Below, one piece after another: positions 9,623-17,076 of a stretch of 64,000 nt of DNA. Source of the DNA: Haematospirillum jordaniae (GTDB lineage: Bacteria; Pseudomonadota; Alphaproteobacteria; Rhodospirillales; Rhodospirillaceae). The position numbers and the translations under genes were made by a program. The stretch covers positions 1,914,001 through 1,978,000 of the forward strand of contig NZ_CP014525.1 in assembly GCF_001611975.1 (NCBI RefSeq). Reading direction: 5' to 3'. A model generated the notes under the pieces. That model was not told where the DNA came from, did no database searches, and saw only the letters and a list, made by a program, of their open reading frames with translations. How positions within the stretch are numbered: position 1 is the first letter of the stretch; every line of letters begins with the position of its first letter.

Positions 9623-11047
9623 ATGAGACGCGAACGCCACGCCAAAATCATTGCCACCCTCGGCCCTTCGTCCTCAACGGCCGAACAAATTGAAATGTTG
9701 GCACGCACAGGTGCCGATGTTTTCCGGCTGAATTTCAGCCATGGATCACACGAGGATCACCGGGCCCGTTATAATATGATCCGGGCTGCTGAAGAGAAAA
9801 CCGGACGGCCGATCTCCATTATCATGGACCTGCAAGGCCCGAAACTACGGGTCGGAACCTTTGCCCAAGGGAAGGTTACTCTTGAGAATGGCCAAGATTT
9901 TTGTCTGGACATGGATAAAACTCCTGGCGACAAGACCCGTGTCTGCCTTCCACACCCGGAAATTTTCGCTGTACTGAAGGTCGGCACCGAGCTCCTGATG
10001 GATGACGGCAAGATCAAGGTACGGGTTATAGCGCGCGGTGAGAATCACGCTATGACAACGGTTGTTGTCGGCGGCACTCTCTCCAACAACAAAGGCCTGA
10101 ATGTTCCCGGTGAAGTCCTCCCCATTTCTGCCTTGACCGAGAAAGACAGGAAAGATCTGATGTTCGGCCTTTCTCTTGGTGTGGACTGGGTCGCCCTATC
10201 GTTTGTGCAGCGGGCAGAGGATGTGGCGGAAGCACGCGCCCTAACAGGCAATCAGGTTGGCATTATTTCCAAGCTTGAGAAGCCACAGGCCATCACAGCC
10301 CTGCACGATATCGTAAACCTATCCGATGCCGTTATGGTTGCCCGAGGCGATCTGGGAGTCGAGTGTCCACCAGAAGTGGTTCCCATCCTGCAGAAGAAAA
10401 TTCTGTCTGTCTGCCGCCAACAGGGAAAACCCGTTGTCGTGGCAACCCAGATGCTGGAAAGTATGATCAATGCCCCGACGCCAACCCGTGCTGAAGCGTC
10501 TGATGTTGCCACAGCTGTCTATGATGGAGCCGATGCTGTCATGCTTTCGGCGGAAACTGCAGCAGGACAATACCCCGTAGAAGCTGTTTCAATCATGAGC
10601 AAGATCATAGCCAGTGTTGAACATGATGAAACATATCGCCAAATTATCAATTCCCATCCCTTCAAACCTGAAAATACCGCCGCTGATGCCATCTGCGCCG
10701 CAGCAAGCCAGGTTGCATCAACAGTTGAAGCCAAAGCAATTGTCACGTTTACCTCGTCTGGCTCTACAGCCTTCCGGCAAGCCCGGCAACGGCCCCCCGT
10801 ACCCATTCTGGGCCTGACTCCTGATGTCCGGGTTGCCCGGCGACTGGCCCTGGTTTGGGGTATTCACGCCGTAACAGCTGAAGGCGTTCGTGATTTCGGG
10901 GACATGGTGCAAAAGGCAACCCGGCTTGCTGAACGGGACCAATTGGCACAAGCTGGAGACAAGGCCGTCATCATTGCAGGTGTCCCATTCGGCACCCCCG
11001 GCAGCACAAATGTCCTGCGCATAGCAGAGATTGGCGACAATCTATAA
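9623..11047 (+). CDS. pyk: Pyruvate kinase
   Basis: Converts phosphoenolpyruvate and ADP to pyruvate and ATP, the last step of glycolysis. Hallmarks: KIIATLGPSSS at the N-terminus, FRLNFSHG, MDLQGPKLRVG, the substrate/metal region DAVMVARGDLGVE, KPVVVATQMLESM and the MLSAETAAGQYP segment. ATG 9623 gives 474 residues beginning MRRERHAKI, typical of alphaproteobacterial enzymes; an upstream ATG at 9566 would add 19 residues without homology. Neither start has a strong ribosome site. A terminator follows the stop. No other glycolytic gene adjoins. Confidence 0.95.
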   Translation: MRRERHAKIIATLGPSSSTAEQIEMLARTGADVFRLNFSHGSHEDHRARYNMIRAAEEKTGRPISIIMDLQGPKLRVGTFAQGKVTLENGQDFCLDMDKTPGDKTRVCLPHPEIFAVLKVGTELLMDDGKIKVRVIARGENHAMTTVVVGGTLSNNKGLNVPGEVLPISALTEKDRKDLMFGLSLGVDWVALSFVQRAEDVAEARALTGNQVGIISKLEKPQAITALHDIVNLSDAVMVARGDLGVECPPEVVPILQKKILSVCRQQGKPVVVATQMLESMINAPTPTRAEASDVATAVYDGADAVMLSAETAAGQYPVEAVSIMSKIIASVEHDETYRQIINSHPFKPENTAADAICAAASQVASTVEAKAIVTFTSSGSTAFRQARQRPPVPILGLTPDVRVARRLALVWGIHAVTAEGVRDFGDMVQKATRLAERDQLAQAGDKAVIIAGVPFGTPGSTNVLRIAEIGDNL

Positions 11048-11073
11048 GCTCCCTATAAGCTCCAAGCCGCAAT

Positions 11074-11113
11074 AAACAGGGTAGCCCTGAACAGGAAAGG
11101 GCCACCCTGTTTT
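11074..11113 (+). terminator. Intrinsic terminator of pyk
   Basis: AAACAGGGT-A-GCCCT (from 11074) pairs with AGGGC-C-ACCCTGTTT around a short loop, with one mismatch, ending in TTTT at 11110-11113. Position 27 bases after the pyk stop fits. Confidence 0.8.
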
Positions 11114-11134
11114 AGGATGCATTAGATACGAACA

Positions 11135-11162
11135 ATAAAAAAGCCACGCTTTTGCGTGGCCC
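11135..11162 (-). terminator. Intrinsic terminator of rpmJ
   Basis: On the minus strand GCCACGC-AAAA-GCGTGGC (11143-11160) is followed by six T and an A/T-rich stretch. It lies about 80 bases beyond the rpmJ stop. Confidence 0.85.
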
Positions 11163-11242
11163 TTCTACGGATACTGACTGCTAAATCTCACTAAGAGATC
11201 AAGCAAACAGGAACCTATCAAAACATAGCACCATACAAGATA

Positions 11243-11368
11243 TCAGCCTTGACGCACTTTCATGCGCGGATTCTTCTTGTTGATAATGTACACGCGGCCC
11301 TTGCGACGAACTACACGGCAGTTCTTGTCACGAGTCTTGGCCGACTTAAGCGAATTCCGGACGCGCAT
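11243..11368 (-). CDS. rpmJ: 50S ribosomal protein L36
   Basis: A 41-residue protein reading MRVRNSLKSAKTRDKN then CRVVRRKGRVYIINKKNP and ending MKVRQG. This is ribosomal protein L36 of the zinc-independent type: the CxxC...CxxxxH zinc ligands are absent and only one cysteine (Cys17) remains. The stand-alone location, away from the spc operon, is usual for this longer alphaproteobacterial form. Start is ATG at 11368. A minus-strand terminator follows at 11135-11162. It was too short for a typical ORF list and was found by reading the minus strand. Confidence 0.95.
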   Translation of the reverse strand: MRVRNSLKSAKTRDKNCRVVRRKGRVYIINKKNPRMKVRQG

Positions 11369-11817
11369 AACTCCAACACCCTCAAACACTTTCTGGTCTG
11401 GAAAGAGCGCGCACCCTATATCCTTGCCCCACAGCTGTCAAGCTTCACTTACCTTTGTACATCAGAAATCAAACCAGCTTCCCGGACCGGTAACCAGCAG
11501 CATAATGAGACTGTCAGGGAACAGGTCCTGATAGCCTAGGGATCAGGCCAATATAAACAAATAATAACAATATATTATACACATATTACTACTATCGTGG
11601 CGATTAAGACTTATATCTTTGGTAGTAAATAGTAACTTTTATATCTATATATAGCTTATAGTGGCCGAAGTAGAACAAAGCGAAGACGCTACCTCCCAAC
11701 TTGGCAACAAGGAGGTACCTTTGCCCAATGTATAAATTTATTGCCGTCTATCATTACGATAGAAAACTCAATAAGAATGCTACCTTGTGCCGCTCCTTTT
11801 TGGCTACAGGATCAGCT
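11369..11817. other. AT-rich gene-free stretch upstream of rpmJ
   Basis: No convincing gene is seen. The part nearest rpmJ has average composition and a palindromic segment, CCTGAT-AGCCTAGGG-ATCAGG (11529-11549). From about 11550 to 11665 the sequence is strikingly A/T-rich, unlike its surroundings. A hairpin with a GCAA tetraloop lies at 11690-11717 and is listed separately. The rpmJ promoter should be in the first 100-150 bases but I cannot place it with confidence. Confidence 0.5.
11690..11717 (+). other. Hairpin with GCAA tetraloop in an AT-rich gap
   Basis: TACCTC (11690-11695) pairs with GAGGTA (11712-11717), and an inner CTTG-GCAA-CAAG closes with a GNRA-type tetraloop; a 4-base CCAA bulge separates the two stems. 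No T-run follows. It lies about 100 bases upstream of the MFS pseudogene. It may be a leader structure or a remnant of the imported segment; no function is assigned. Confidence 0.35.
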
Positions 11818-12076
11818 ATGCACCGTAAACTGACTTTGACGTTGGCAACGTCGATGATGATGTTTCCCTAGGTGGTGGAAACCATTTACAGCCCGGCGCT
11901 GACGCACATTGCTGACGAGTTCCAGGTGAACGCCGAGATGGCGGCGCAAACGCTCTCTTGTTACTCTTTCTCGCCTTCGCTCTGGGGGTGGTGGCGTGGG
12001 GACGGATGCGCGACCTGATCGGACGTCGTCCCGCCATATTATCCGGACTGGCGCTGTATCTGCTGGCGTGGCGTGT
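11818..12076 (+). pseudogene. Truncated MFS drug-efflux transporter remnant (Bcr/CflA-like)
   Basis: Translation from ATG 11818 gives an MFS N-terminus: MHRKLTLTLATSMMMFP, then TAG at 11869-11871, then VVETIYSPALTHIADEFQ in the same frame. A frameshift near 11955-11965 moves to another frame that continues FLAFALGVVAWGRMRDLIG and RRPAILSGLALYLLAW, matching TM2 and MFS motif A (GRxxDxxGRR). The stop falls where relatives would have a glutamine, so a single CAG-to-TAG change would explain it (inference). Similarity ends near 12076, after only about the first three transmembrane segments of an expected 12. Three lesions (nonsense, frameshift, 3' truncation) make it a dead gene. It lies next to an AT-rich stretch, suggesting acquisition then decay. 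Confidence 0.75.
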
Positions 12077-12142
12077 AGCGAGCACCGACGGGCGATGCCG
12101 GAAAGCGAACACGCCTGAACAGAGTATCAGATGCCAACTGGA

Positions 12143-12166
12143 TGCTTTAAAGGCATTAACAATGCC
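12143..12166 (-). terminator. Weak hairpin downstream of the isochorismatase-like gene
   Basis: On the minus strand GGCATT-GTT-AATGCC (12152-12166) is followed by TTTAAAG. It lies 12 bases past the stop of the minus-strand gene. The stem is short and the T-run is three bases, so termination would be weak. Confidence 0.35.
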
Positions 12167-12178
12167 CCGTTTCTCTTC

Positions 12179-12733
12179 CTAGCGGATCAAGCTATCCACC
12201 AGAGTACGGAAAACGGGGCTATCTGCTGTACCAACCCATTCAAAAAGAAGCATTTCTGTTGTCACAATCTGACACCCCAACGCTTGCATGCGGGCCATGG
12301 CGGCCTGTTCCTCATCAACATGACGTGATGAGCAGGCATCAGAAACCACGTATACACGATAATCCGCAGCCATAAGATCCAGAACGGTCTGGAGAACGGA
12401 AACATGCGCTTCTACGCCGCCAACGATAACGGATCGCACATTTCTCCCTGCCAACTGGGTTGTAACAGAATGCTTATCTTGGTCAGCCATACAGGACAGG
12501 GTACGGCGGGCAACAGGAAGATAATCCGAAAGGAGATCGCGCAAATCAGGCATGACAGGCCCAAAGATGTCGGGACACAACTCGGTCACAATGGCAGGAA
12601 TCCCGAATATGGATGCCCCCCTCAGCAATCGGGCGCAATTAAAGATAACCTTGCGAGGGTTATCAACAACCGGGCACCGCCCTTCCTGAACATCAATTAT
12701 AAACAGGACAGAATCCTGTACCTGCGCCCTCAC
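12179..12733 (-). CDS. Isochorismatase-fold hydrolase homolog with substituted active site
   Basis: A 184-residue cysteine-hydrolase (isochorismatase superfamily) protein. The fold signatures are clear: LFIIDVQ with Asp14, the GGVEAHVSVLQT segment and the C-terminal TTEMLLFEW. Active members use an Asp-Lys-Cys triad. Here the segment usually reading (V/I)EKxxFSC is VARRTLSC (Lys to Arg76), and the usual EAHVCVLQT is EAHVSVLQT (Cys to Ser112, codon TCC). Two of three catalytic residues are therefore changed while the rest is intact. It may be a non-hydrolytic binding protein or have altered chemistry. Stand-alone gene; start ATG/GTG region at 12733, no strong ribosome site seen. Confidence 0.8.
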   Translation of the reverse strand: MRAQVQDSVLFIIDVQEGRCPVVDNPRKVIFNCARLLRGASIFGIPAIVTELCPDIFGPVMPDLRDLLSDYLPVARRTLSCMADQDKHSVTTQLAGRNVRSVIVGGVEAHVSVLQTVLDLMAADYRVYVVSDACSSRHVDEEQAAMARMQALGCQIVTTEMLLFEWVGTADSPVFRTLVDSLIR

Positions 12734-12957
12734 TGCACTACCCTCCCCATCTGGTATTCATGCTTATTCAAGATAGCGCGACGCAGCATTAGCAATCAAA
12801 GATAAATATGTTATGACAAGGGACTGCGGCAATGATTGACAGAGCCGGAGGACTATCTATTATCGCCCCCCAAACTCCATGATGATGGAACCGGGCATGG
12901 GCTTGTCCATGCCACCGCCGCTCCATCGCCAACTGTACAGGCCGCGCTGCGACTTCC

Positions 12958-14883
12958 ATGAACTTTGCCGATCTGGGCCTGAGCCCTGAAACACTCCAAG
13001 CCGTTACCGAAGTAGGATACTCAACGCCTACCCCCATCCAGGAACAGGCAATCCCTTGGGTTCTAATGGGCCGCGATGTCATGGGCATTGCCCAGACCGG
13101 AACCGGCAAAACGGCAAGCTTCACCTTGCCCATGATCGATATTCTTGCCAACGGACGCGCCAAGGCGCGCATGCCTCGGTCCCTTATTCTTGCCCCCACG
13201 CGGGAACTAGCAAACCAAGTAGCCGAGAACTTCACCCTGTACGGGAAGTATCACAACCTTTCAATGGCGCTGCTTATTGGGGGAGAGAGCTTTACCGAGC
13301 AGGAAAAGCTTCTTGACCGGGGCGTCGATGTTCTTGTGGCAACACCTGGTCGACTTATAGACCTCTTTGAAAGAGGTCGGATTATCCTGCGCGATGTAAA
13401 AATTCTGGTTATCGATGAAGCTGACCGCATGCTGGATATGGGCTTCATTCCTGATGTTGAACGCATTGTTTCCCTTTTGCCTCCACTGCGGCAAACCCTG
13501 TTCTTCTCGGCAACGATGGATGACCAAATTCGTAGGCTGACAAACGTGTTCCTCAACAATCCCAAGGAAGTTAAGGTCGCGCGCCAGGCTACTGCAGCTG
13601 AAACCGTGCTTCAAAAAATGCTTGTTGTTCAATCCGGCGCAAAACGAGAAACCCTGCGGCGTATTCTTCAGATGGAAAACGTCCGGAATGCCTTCATCTT
13701 TTGTAACCGCAAGCGCGATGTCTCTATTTTGCATCGCTCGCTCAAGAAACACGGCTTTGACTGCGTACAACTGCATGGGGACATGGCCCAATCCGAACGG
13801 ACTGCAACACTGGCAACCTTCAAGGCAGGGGAAATCCGACTGATGGTCTGCTCCGATGTGGCAGCCCGAGGCATTGACATTGCCGATGTCTCCCACGTTT
13901 TCAATTTTGATGTCCCTCTCCACGCCGAAGACTACGTGCACCGCATTGGTCGCACAGGTCGCGCCGGACGCGATGGCGTTGCCTGGACCATAGCAACGGA
14001 AGAGGATGCGAAGCTGGTTGCCTCTATTGAAAAGTTGACAGGCAAAGAAATACCCCGCGTTGCCATTGAAGGGACAGATCAAGCTGTTCCCTTGCCCGAG
14101 GCACGCAATGAAAGCAATCTGCGCAGACAACAGGAAGACATGAAATCAGGCAACGCCCGTGGAGAGCGACGCCCACGTGATAACAGACGACATGAGGGGC
14201 GTGGACGTGACAAGACACACCCTGCCTATGAAGTTGCAGAAATGACCTTTTCCGATAATGCGGTTGCCTTCGGCGGAATAACGCCTTCCTTCCTCCTTGC
14301 CCCACTGACACGTACGGAGGAAAATGCCCTGCGTGTGGCATCAGGCCTCACCCCCTTACCCGCTCCCTTTCCTCCTGAAGAAAAAGAAGAAAAACCGGGC
14401 AGGAACGTAGATCCGGGTGCACAGGTGACAGAACTGGCAGAAGAACAAAAGCCTTTCGCTGTACAAGAGGAAGATACAATCGCCTCTGAGGCGGAACGTC
14501 CTGTCAGCACACGCCGTACACGCAAGCGTCCCTCCAGAAAGCGGAGCGCATCAGCATCTGCCGAGCCGGAAGATACCGGGTCGGAATCTGCAGATGAACC
14601 TTCCGAGGCCAGCGAACCCCCCAAGAAGGACTCTGCGCCTCGTCGAAAAGCGCGCCGCGGTTCCAGTCCAGCCTCTGAAGGAGCAAACCAAGTACATGAT
14701 AACGCTGTAATAGACGAAGGCGATAGTGCGACATTAAAAACCCCTAGGAAGTCGACACGCCGCCGATCCCCCTCTGCTGCTAAGGCCCAGGAAACAACTG
14801 AAGAGACGGTGCCCGCCAAGAAGCTTGCAAAACGGCGCACCCCTGCCAGGATTGCAAAGAAAGCAAAAGAAAAACCGGAATAA
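12958..14883 (+). CDS. DEAD-box RNA helicase, RhlE-like, with long basic tail
   Basis: A 641-residue ATP-dependent RNA helicase. The Q motif (GYSTPTPIQEQAIP), Walker A (AQTGTGKT), PTREL, TPGR, DEAD (VIDEADRMLDMGF), SAT (FFSATM), the ARGID segment and HRIGRTGR are all intact in the first 370 residues. After about residue 400 comes a low-complexity tail of some 240 residues that alternates acidic stretches with Lys/Arg/Ser-rich repeats, as in RhlE-type proteins that use a basic tail to bind RNA. The family is linked to ribosome assembly and RNA decay. ATG 12958 fits the family N-terminus, although the ribosome site is poor. Confidence 0.93.
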   Translation: MNFADLGLSPETLQAVTEVGYSTPTPIQEQAIPWVLMGRDVMGIAQTGTGKTASFTLPMIDILANGRAKARMPRSLILAPTRELANQVAENFTLYGKYHNLSMALLIGGESFTEQEKLLDRGVDVLVATPGRLIDLFERGRIILRDVKILVIDEADRMLDMGFIPDVERIVSLLPPLRQTLFFSATMDDQIRRLTNVFLNNPKEVKVARQATAAETVLQKMLVVQSGAKRETLRRILQMENVRNAFIFCNRKRDVSILHRSLKKHGFDCVQLHGDMAQSERTATLATFKAGEIRLMVCSDVAARGIDIADVSHVFNFDVPLHAEDYVHRIGRTGRAGRDGVAWTIATEEDAKLVASIEKLTGKEIPRVAIEGTDQAVPLPEARNESNLRRQQEDMKSGNARGERRPRDNRRHEGRGRDKTHPAYEVAEMTFSDNAVAFGGITPSFLLAPLTRTEENALRVASGLTPLPAPFPPEEKEEKPGRNVDPGAQVTELAEEQKPFAVQEEDTIASEAERPVSTRRTRKRPSRKRSASASAEPEDTGSESADEPSEASEPPKKDSAPRRKARRGSSPASEGANQVHDNAVIDEGDSATLKTPRKSTRRRSPSAAKAQETTEETVPAKKLAKRRTPARIAKKAKEKPE

Positions 14884-14916
14884 CAAAACTACGCACAGTC
14901 AACAGGGATGCCCTCA

Positions 14917-15657
14917 ATGTCTCTTTCCGGGCCGGAATACCGTCACCCCGCCAACTCCGCTGTCCGGCAGGCAGTCATTCTCTTGCACGGATATGGCGCT
15001 GATGGTCATGATCTTATCGGGCTTGCCCCGCAGATGGCAGAATCCTTGCCCGGAACGGCCTTCTACTCTCCACATGCCCCTGAACCTTGTGAAATGTCTC
15101 CTGCAGGTCGACAATGGTTCAGCCTTGCTTCTTATGACCCAGAGATGATGCGGCGGGCGCCAGAAATCATGTCCCCTATCCACGCCCGCCTGCTGCAAGG
15201 CGCACGCACAGCAGCCCCATGCCTACATAGCTTTATTGAGAGTATTAGCGAGAAGGAGCAGCTTCCATTAGAGCGCATTGCCTTGGTTGGATTTTCGCAA
15301 GGGGCGATGATGGCTATGCACGTGGCACTGCGACAAAGCACGTCCTTAGCTGCTGTCGTTGGTTTCTCTGGAGCCTTGGTTGGCGCGGAAGTGCTTCATG
15401 ATGAAGTCACTGCGCGCCCCCCCGTGCTTCTCGTACATGGCGATGCTGACTCTGTGGTCCCCTATCCGGCAATGGCATTTGCTGAACGGGCTCTGCGGGA
15501 GAACTGCGTTGATGTGAATACCGTCACATGCCAAGGATTGCCTCACGGTATTGATACGCATGGACTATCACATGCTGTCCGCTTTCTAACGCAACACTTT
15601 AGCCTTGAAGATAATACAGCGGGTCATCTGCATGACTTGGAAACACGTGAGCCCTGA
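14917..15657 (+). CDS. Carboxylesterase / phospholipase-type alpha/beta hydrolase
   Basis: A 246-residue alpha/beta hydrolase of the Abhydrolase_2 (phospholipase/carboxylesterase) family. The oxyanion segment LLHGYGADGHDL, the nucleophile elbow GFSQG, the aspartate in LLVHGDADSVVP and the histidine in LPHGID form the expected Ser-Asp-His arrangement. No signal peptide, so it is probably cytoplasmic. ATG 14917 is preferred: AGGG lies nine bases before it, whereas ATG 14908 abuts that site. It starts 34 bases after the helicase stop and could share its transcript. Physiological ester substrate unknown. Confidence 0.87.
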   Translation: MSLSGPEYRHPANSAVRQAVILLHGYGADGHDLIGLAPQMAESLPGTAFYSPHAPEPCEMSPAGRQWFSLASYDPEMMRRAPEIMSPIHARLLQGARTAAPCLHSFIESISEKEQLPLERIALVGFSQGAMMAMHVALRQSTSLAAVVGFSGALVGAEVLHDEVTARPPVLLVHGDADSVVPYPAMAFAERALRENCVDVNTVTCQGLPHGIDTHGLSHAVRFLTQHFSLEDNTAGHLHDLETREP

Positions 15658-15685
15658 AAAAATTTCAGTATCTTTCTTTAACATA

Positions 15686-15714
15686 TTGACCTCTAGTTCA
15701 TATTTCGATAGAAA
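15686..15714 (+). promoter_or_regulatory. Sigma-70-like promoter of tRNA-Ser
   Basis: TTGACC (15686-15691), a 17-base spacer and TAGAAA (15709-15714) give a good -35 and a 4-of-6 -10. Transcription would start near 15721, about 30 bases before the tRNA. Confidence 0.55.
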
Positions 15715-15750
15715 GCACCGTGTTCAGCGTCATGCGCCATGTGAATTCAA

Positions 15751-15842
15751 GGAGCGGTGGGTGAGTGGCTGAAACCAGCAGTTTGCTAAACTGTCGCACG
15801 GGGTAACTCGTGCCGAGGGTTCGAATCCCTCCCGCTCCGCCA
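15751..15842 (+). tRNA. tRNA-Ser (anticodon GCU)
   Basis: A 92-base class II tRNA with encoded CCA. The acceptor stem GGAGCGG pairs with CCGCTCC, with discriminator G. The anticodon stem GCAGT/ACTGT closes the loop TTGCTAA, so the anticodon is GCU (reads AGC/AGU). The long variable arm (GCACG...CGTGC) and T arm (GGGTTCGAATCCC) are typical of tRNA-Ser. No integrase or duplicated 3' end is seen nearby, so there is no sign that it serves as an attachment site here. Confidence 0.97.
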
Positions 15843-16008
15843 TATTCGCTCTGTAAAGCCTTGATTTATAAGGCTCTGAAAAAAGAGAAGCTGCTTTGTC
15901 CCACACTTCTGCGCTATAAGAATCGGCATCATACTCTTGTGGTTAATCTTACCTGCCCCATAAGATCATAGAAAATAACCTTGGAATCTGGCCGCATTAT
16001 TAACAGAA

Positions 16009-16875
16009 TCAATCCCTACCATTCACCTCGGCCAAAAGCTCCTGCGCAGCCATCTTGCCCAATGCGTTCCCGGCAAGCGGACTGTCACCAGTAAGGATCT
16101 TTCCATCCTTATGGACTTGCCCGGAAATTTGGTTATTGAGTATTTCAAAGCCCAGCCGCTTCAGCTTCTCACCAAACTTCCATGTCAGATGCCCTGGCAT
16201 ATAGCCGATCTCCGGTGTTTTCGCGTCCATTGCATCGGGGAAGGCAACAATCTTTTTGCCTCTATAAAGAAGACTCTCTTCGCCAACAGCCAAAAAAGCT
16301 GCAGGCCCGTGGCAAATAGAGATCAGGAATTTATTCTTTTCCGCAACCCATTCCAGTAACGCCCTCATCTCAGAGCTCTCAGGCAAGCCTATCAGGGCAC
16401 CATGTCCACCTGGTATAAAAACGCCTATGTAATCAGAATTCTGACCAAGAGCCGTCCTCACAACATCCCCTAACCGCCTTGGGCTCTTCATGGCAGCATT
16501 ATACTTTTTATATAACCCCATCACTTCCGTATCCTGACGGGGCATTGCCCATAACTCGAACTTTATCGGATAACCAGAGAGGGTAGAAAAATCGAAACCA
16601 AACCCAGCCTTATGAAGATGATACATGGGAAGTAGAGTTTCTATTGGGTGGTTTCCCGTAGAAAAGAAAGTTCCATTATCAAGCAGAAGGTAGCGCTCAT
16701 CCGCGCCAATGACCAACACCTTCCAGCGCCCACCCTTATATGCGCTTGAATATTCTGCATCAGATAGGTTGGAGATCTGAGAGGTAAATTGCGCGAGGGA
16801 ATAGGGAGAGGGAAAGAAGGCATTATCCTCTGCGGCATCAGGCGTTGGATTCATATCGCTCTTGTCAGAATCCAT
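16009..16875 (-). CDS. hchA: HchA-type protein deglycase / glyoxalase III (Hsp31)
   Basis: A DJ-1/PfpI superfamily protein of 288 residues, matching HchA in length. The catalytic cysteine is in the nucleophile elbow ISICHGPAAFL, and the conserved glutamate is in GNHPIETLLPMYH. HchA proteins remove methylglyoxal-derived adducts or convert methylglyoxal to lactate and can act as a holdase chaperone. The frame opens at 16893, but ATG 16875 has GGAG six bases upstream and is preferred. It is followed on the same strand only at a distance, so it is probably transcribed alone. Confidence 0.9.
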   Translation of the reverse strand: MDSDKSDMNPTPDAAEDNAFFPSPYSLAQFTSQISNLSDAEYSSAYKGGRWKVLVIGADERYLLLDNGTFFSTGNHPIETLLPMYHLHKAGFGFDFSTLSGYPIKFELWAMPRQDTEVMGLYKKYNAAMKSPRRLGDVVRTALGQNSDYIGVFIPGGHGALIGLPESSEMRALLEWVAEKNKFLISICHGPAAFLAVGEESLLYRGKKIVAFPDAMDAKTPEIGYMPGHLTWKFGEKLKRLGFEILNNQISGQVHKDGKILTGDSPLAGNALGKMAAQELLAEVNGRD

Positions 16876-17033
16876 AATCCGCTCCATGCCCATTTATTCT
16901 GATGTTGATATAATATATCGATCAAAACTCACAGAGTTACAAATAGTTTTAAACTAATATCACCCAATATATACCTGAAGATAATCGGTACAATGATCGC
17001 CTTCCTTAAAATGAACGTGCTTTTGCACAAGCT

Positions 17034-17063
17034 CTTGGTGCCACAATCCCTAGCAGCACCAAG
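17034..17063 (-). terminator. Hairpin downstream of nhaA
   Basis: CTTGGTGC (17034-17041) and GCACCAAG (17056-17063) form a perfect 8-bp stem 14 bases beyond the nhaA stop. No T-run follows on the minus strand, so it may be a Rho-independent signal only in part. Confidence 0.45.
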
Positions 17064-17076
17064 GCGCAAGCGTCAG

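Noticed and set aside
13261..14130. 289-residue minus-strand open frame inside the DEAD-box helicase
   Set aside because: A shadow frame: all helicase motifs are on the plus strand and the minus product is cysteine/histidine-rich with no family likeness.
14226..14840. 204-residue minus-strand frame over the helicase tail
   Set aside because: Low-complexity serine/alanine product mirrored from the Lys/Arg/Ser tail of the helicase.
15751..15842. tRNA-Ser as an integration site
   Set aside because: No integrase gene and no repeat of the tRNA 3' end is visible in the following kilobases.
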